Positions 63,780 to 64,000 of a DNA stretch of 64,000 bases are shown here, one piece after another. The notes beneath the pieces were generated by a model, which was given only the letters and a program-made list of their open reading frames with translations, was not told where the DNA came from and did not search any database. Origin of the DNA: Endomychus coccineus (Eukaryota; Arthropoda; Insecta; Coleoptera; Endomychidae). Within the stretch, counting starts at the first letter, position 1. The number at the start of each line of letters is the position of its first letter. The translations under genes and the position numbers were made by a program. The stretch is taken from the NCBI GenBank assembly GCA_958510875.1, contig OY294070.1:20699631-20763630 (forward strand), read 5' to 3'.

Positions 63780-64000
63780 ATGGTTAAATTAACGGAAATG
63801 CATAAAATAACAGTTGTACAAATGATTGGTTACGGAGATAAGACCCGAACACAACAGGAAGTAACTCGCCTATTTCATGAGAAATTTCCTGATTTACCGC
63901 CTATATCCCAAGGAACAGTTAGTAAAATAGAGAAGCAGTTTCGCGAGTTTGGTCATGTAAAGCAGATAAAAAAACAAGCTGCCAATGCACTGAGTGAGGT
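63780..64000 (+). CDS. mariner/Tc1-type transposase N-terminus, cut by window edge
   Basis: An open frame from the ATG at 63780 to the edge reads MVKLTEMHKITVVQMIGYGD, KTRTQQEVTRLFHEKFPDLP, PISQGTVSKIEKQFREFGHV and KQIKKQAANALSEV. This is a DUF4817-like helix-turn-helix found at the N-terminus of a Tc1/mariner-superfamily group in insects. The frame is undamaged over 73 codons. The 400 bp before it (with ccccctatttttgaaatagg) may be the 5' end of the element. Confidence 0.65.
   Translation, partial: MVKLTEMHKITVVQMIGYGDKTRTQQEVTRLFHEKFPDLPPISQGTVSKIEKQFREFGHVKQIKKQAANALSE

Overview
The window looks like nuclear DNA of an insect. The host genes match insect and animal families, coding exons are split by GT-AG introns (several only 50-64 nt long), the intergenic DNA is very AT-rich, and introns are packed with insect-type transposable elements (mariner, hAT, P/THAP-like, Penelope-like, R1/Jockey-like non-LTR). 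The exact order cannot be fixed from sequence alone; a beetle is a plausible guess, nothing more.

Three conserved host genes are readable. (1) The C-terminal two thirds of VPS50/syndetin run on the + strand from the first visible exon at 2471 to the stop at 20793, in nine exons that give about 638 residues. (2) TRMT6, the non-catalytic subunit of the tRNA m1A58 methyltransferase, is a single uninterrupted 411-codon frame on the - strand (15755-16990), nested inside an 8-kb intron of VPS50. (3) A CD36-family (scavenger receptor class B) gene lies on the - strand. Six exons are visible between 59508 and 25485 (439 residues); its N-terminal exon lies beyond the right edge. A 24.5-kb intron separates the first two visible exons. 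VPS50 and the CD36-like gene converge on 21-25 kb, where a 54-bp minisatellite sits.

Layout: 1-2470 holds remnants (hAT, an internally inverted Penelope-like element). 2471-20793 is VPS50, its introns filled with a mariner element carrying two nested insertions (5747-8131), a Tc1/mariner-like element (8385-9663), a 3.5-kb hAT element with a large foldback array (11174-14642), a 420-bp palindrome (15141-15560), a Penelope-like copy (17430-18830) and a non-LTR remnant (19340-19800). 21549-22343 is the minisatellite. 25485-59508 is the CD36-like gene; its introns hold two copies of a THAP-domain, P-like transposon with exact 8-bp target duplications (30014-30588 and 37260-39105), R1-like, Jockey-like and Penelope-like retroelements, a second large palindrome (48247-49100), two more hAT-type elements, and a possible small host gene (51487-53720, -). 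59509-64000 holds mariner and retroelement fragments and, at the right edge, the start of another mariner/Tc1-type transposase.

The most interesting items are the composite THAP element with an antisense endonuclease-like frame inside its terminal repeats, the foldback array of about 142-bp units inside the hAT element, the minisatellite that stays open on both strands, the nested antisense TRMT6, and the unidentified candidate gene near 51.5-53.7 kb. No convincing new defence or metabolic system was found. Exon joins rest on splice signals, reading phase and remembered family sequence; no alignment could be run.
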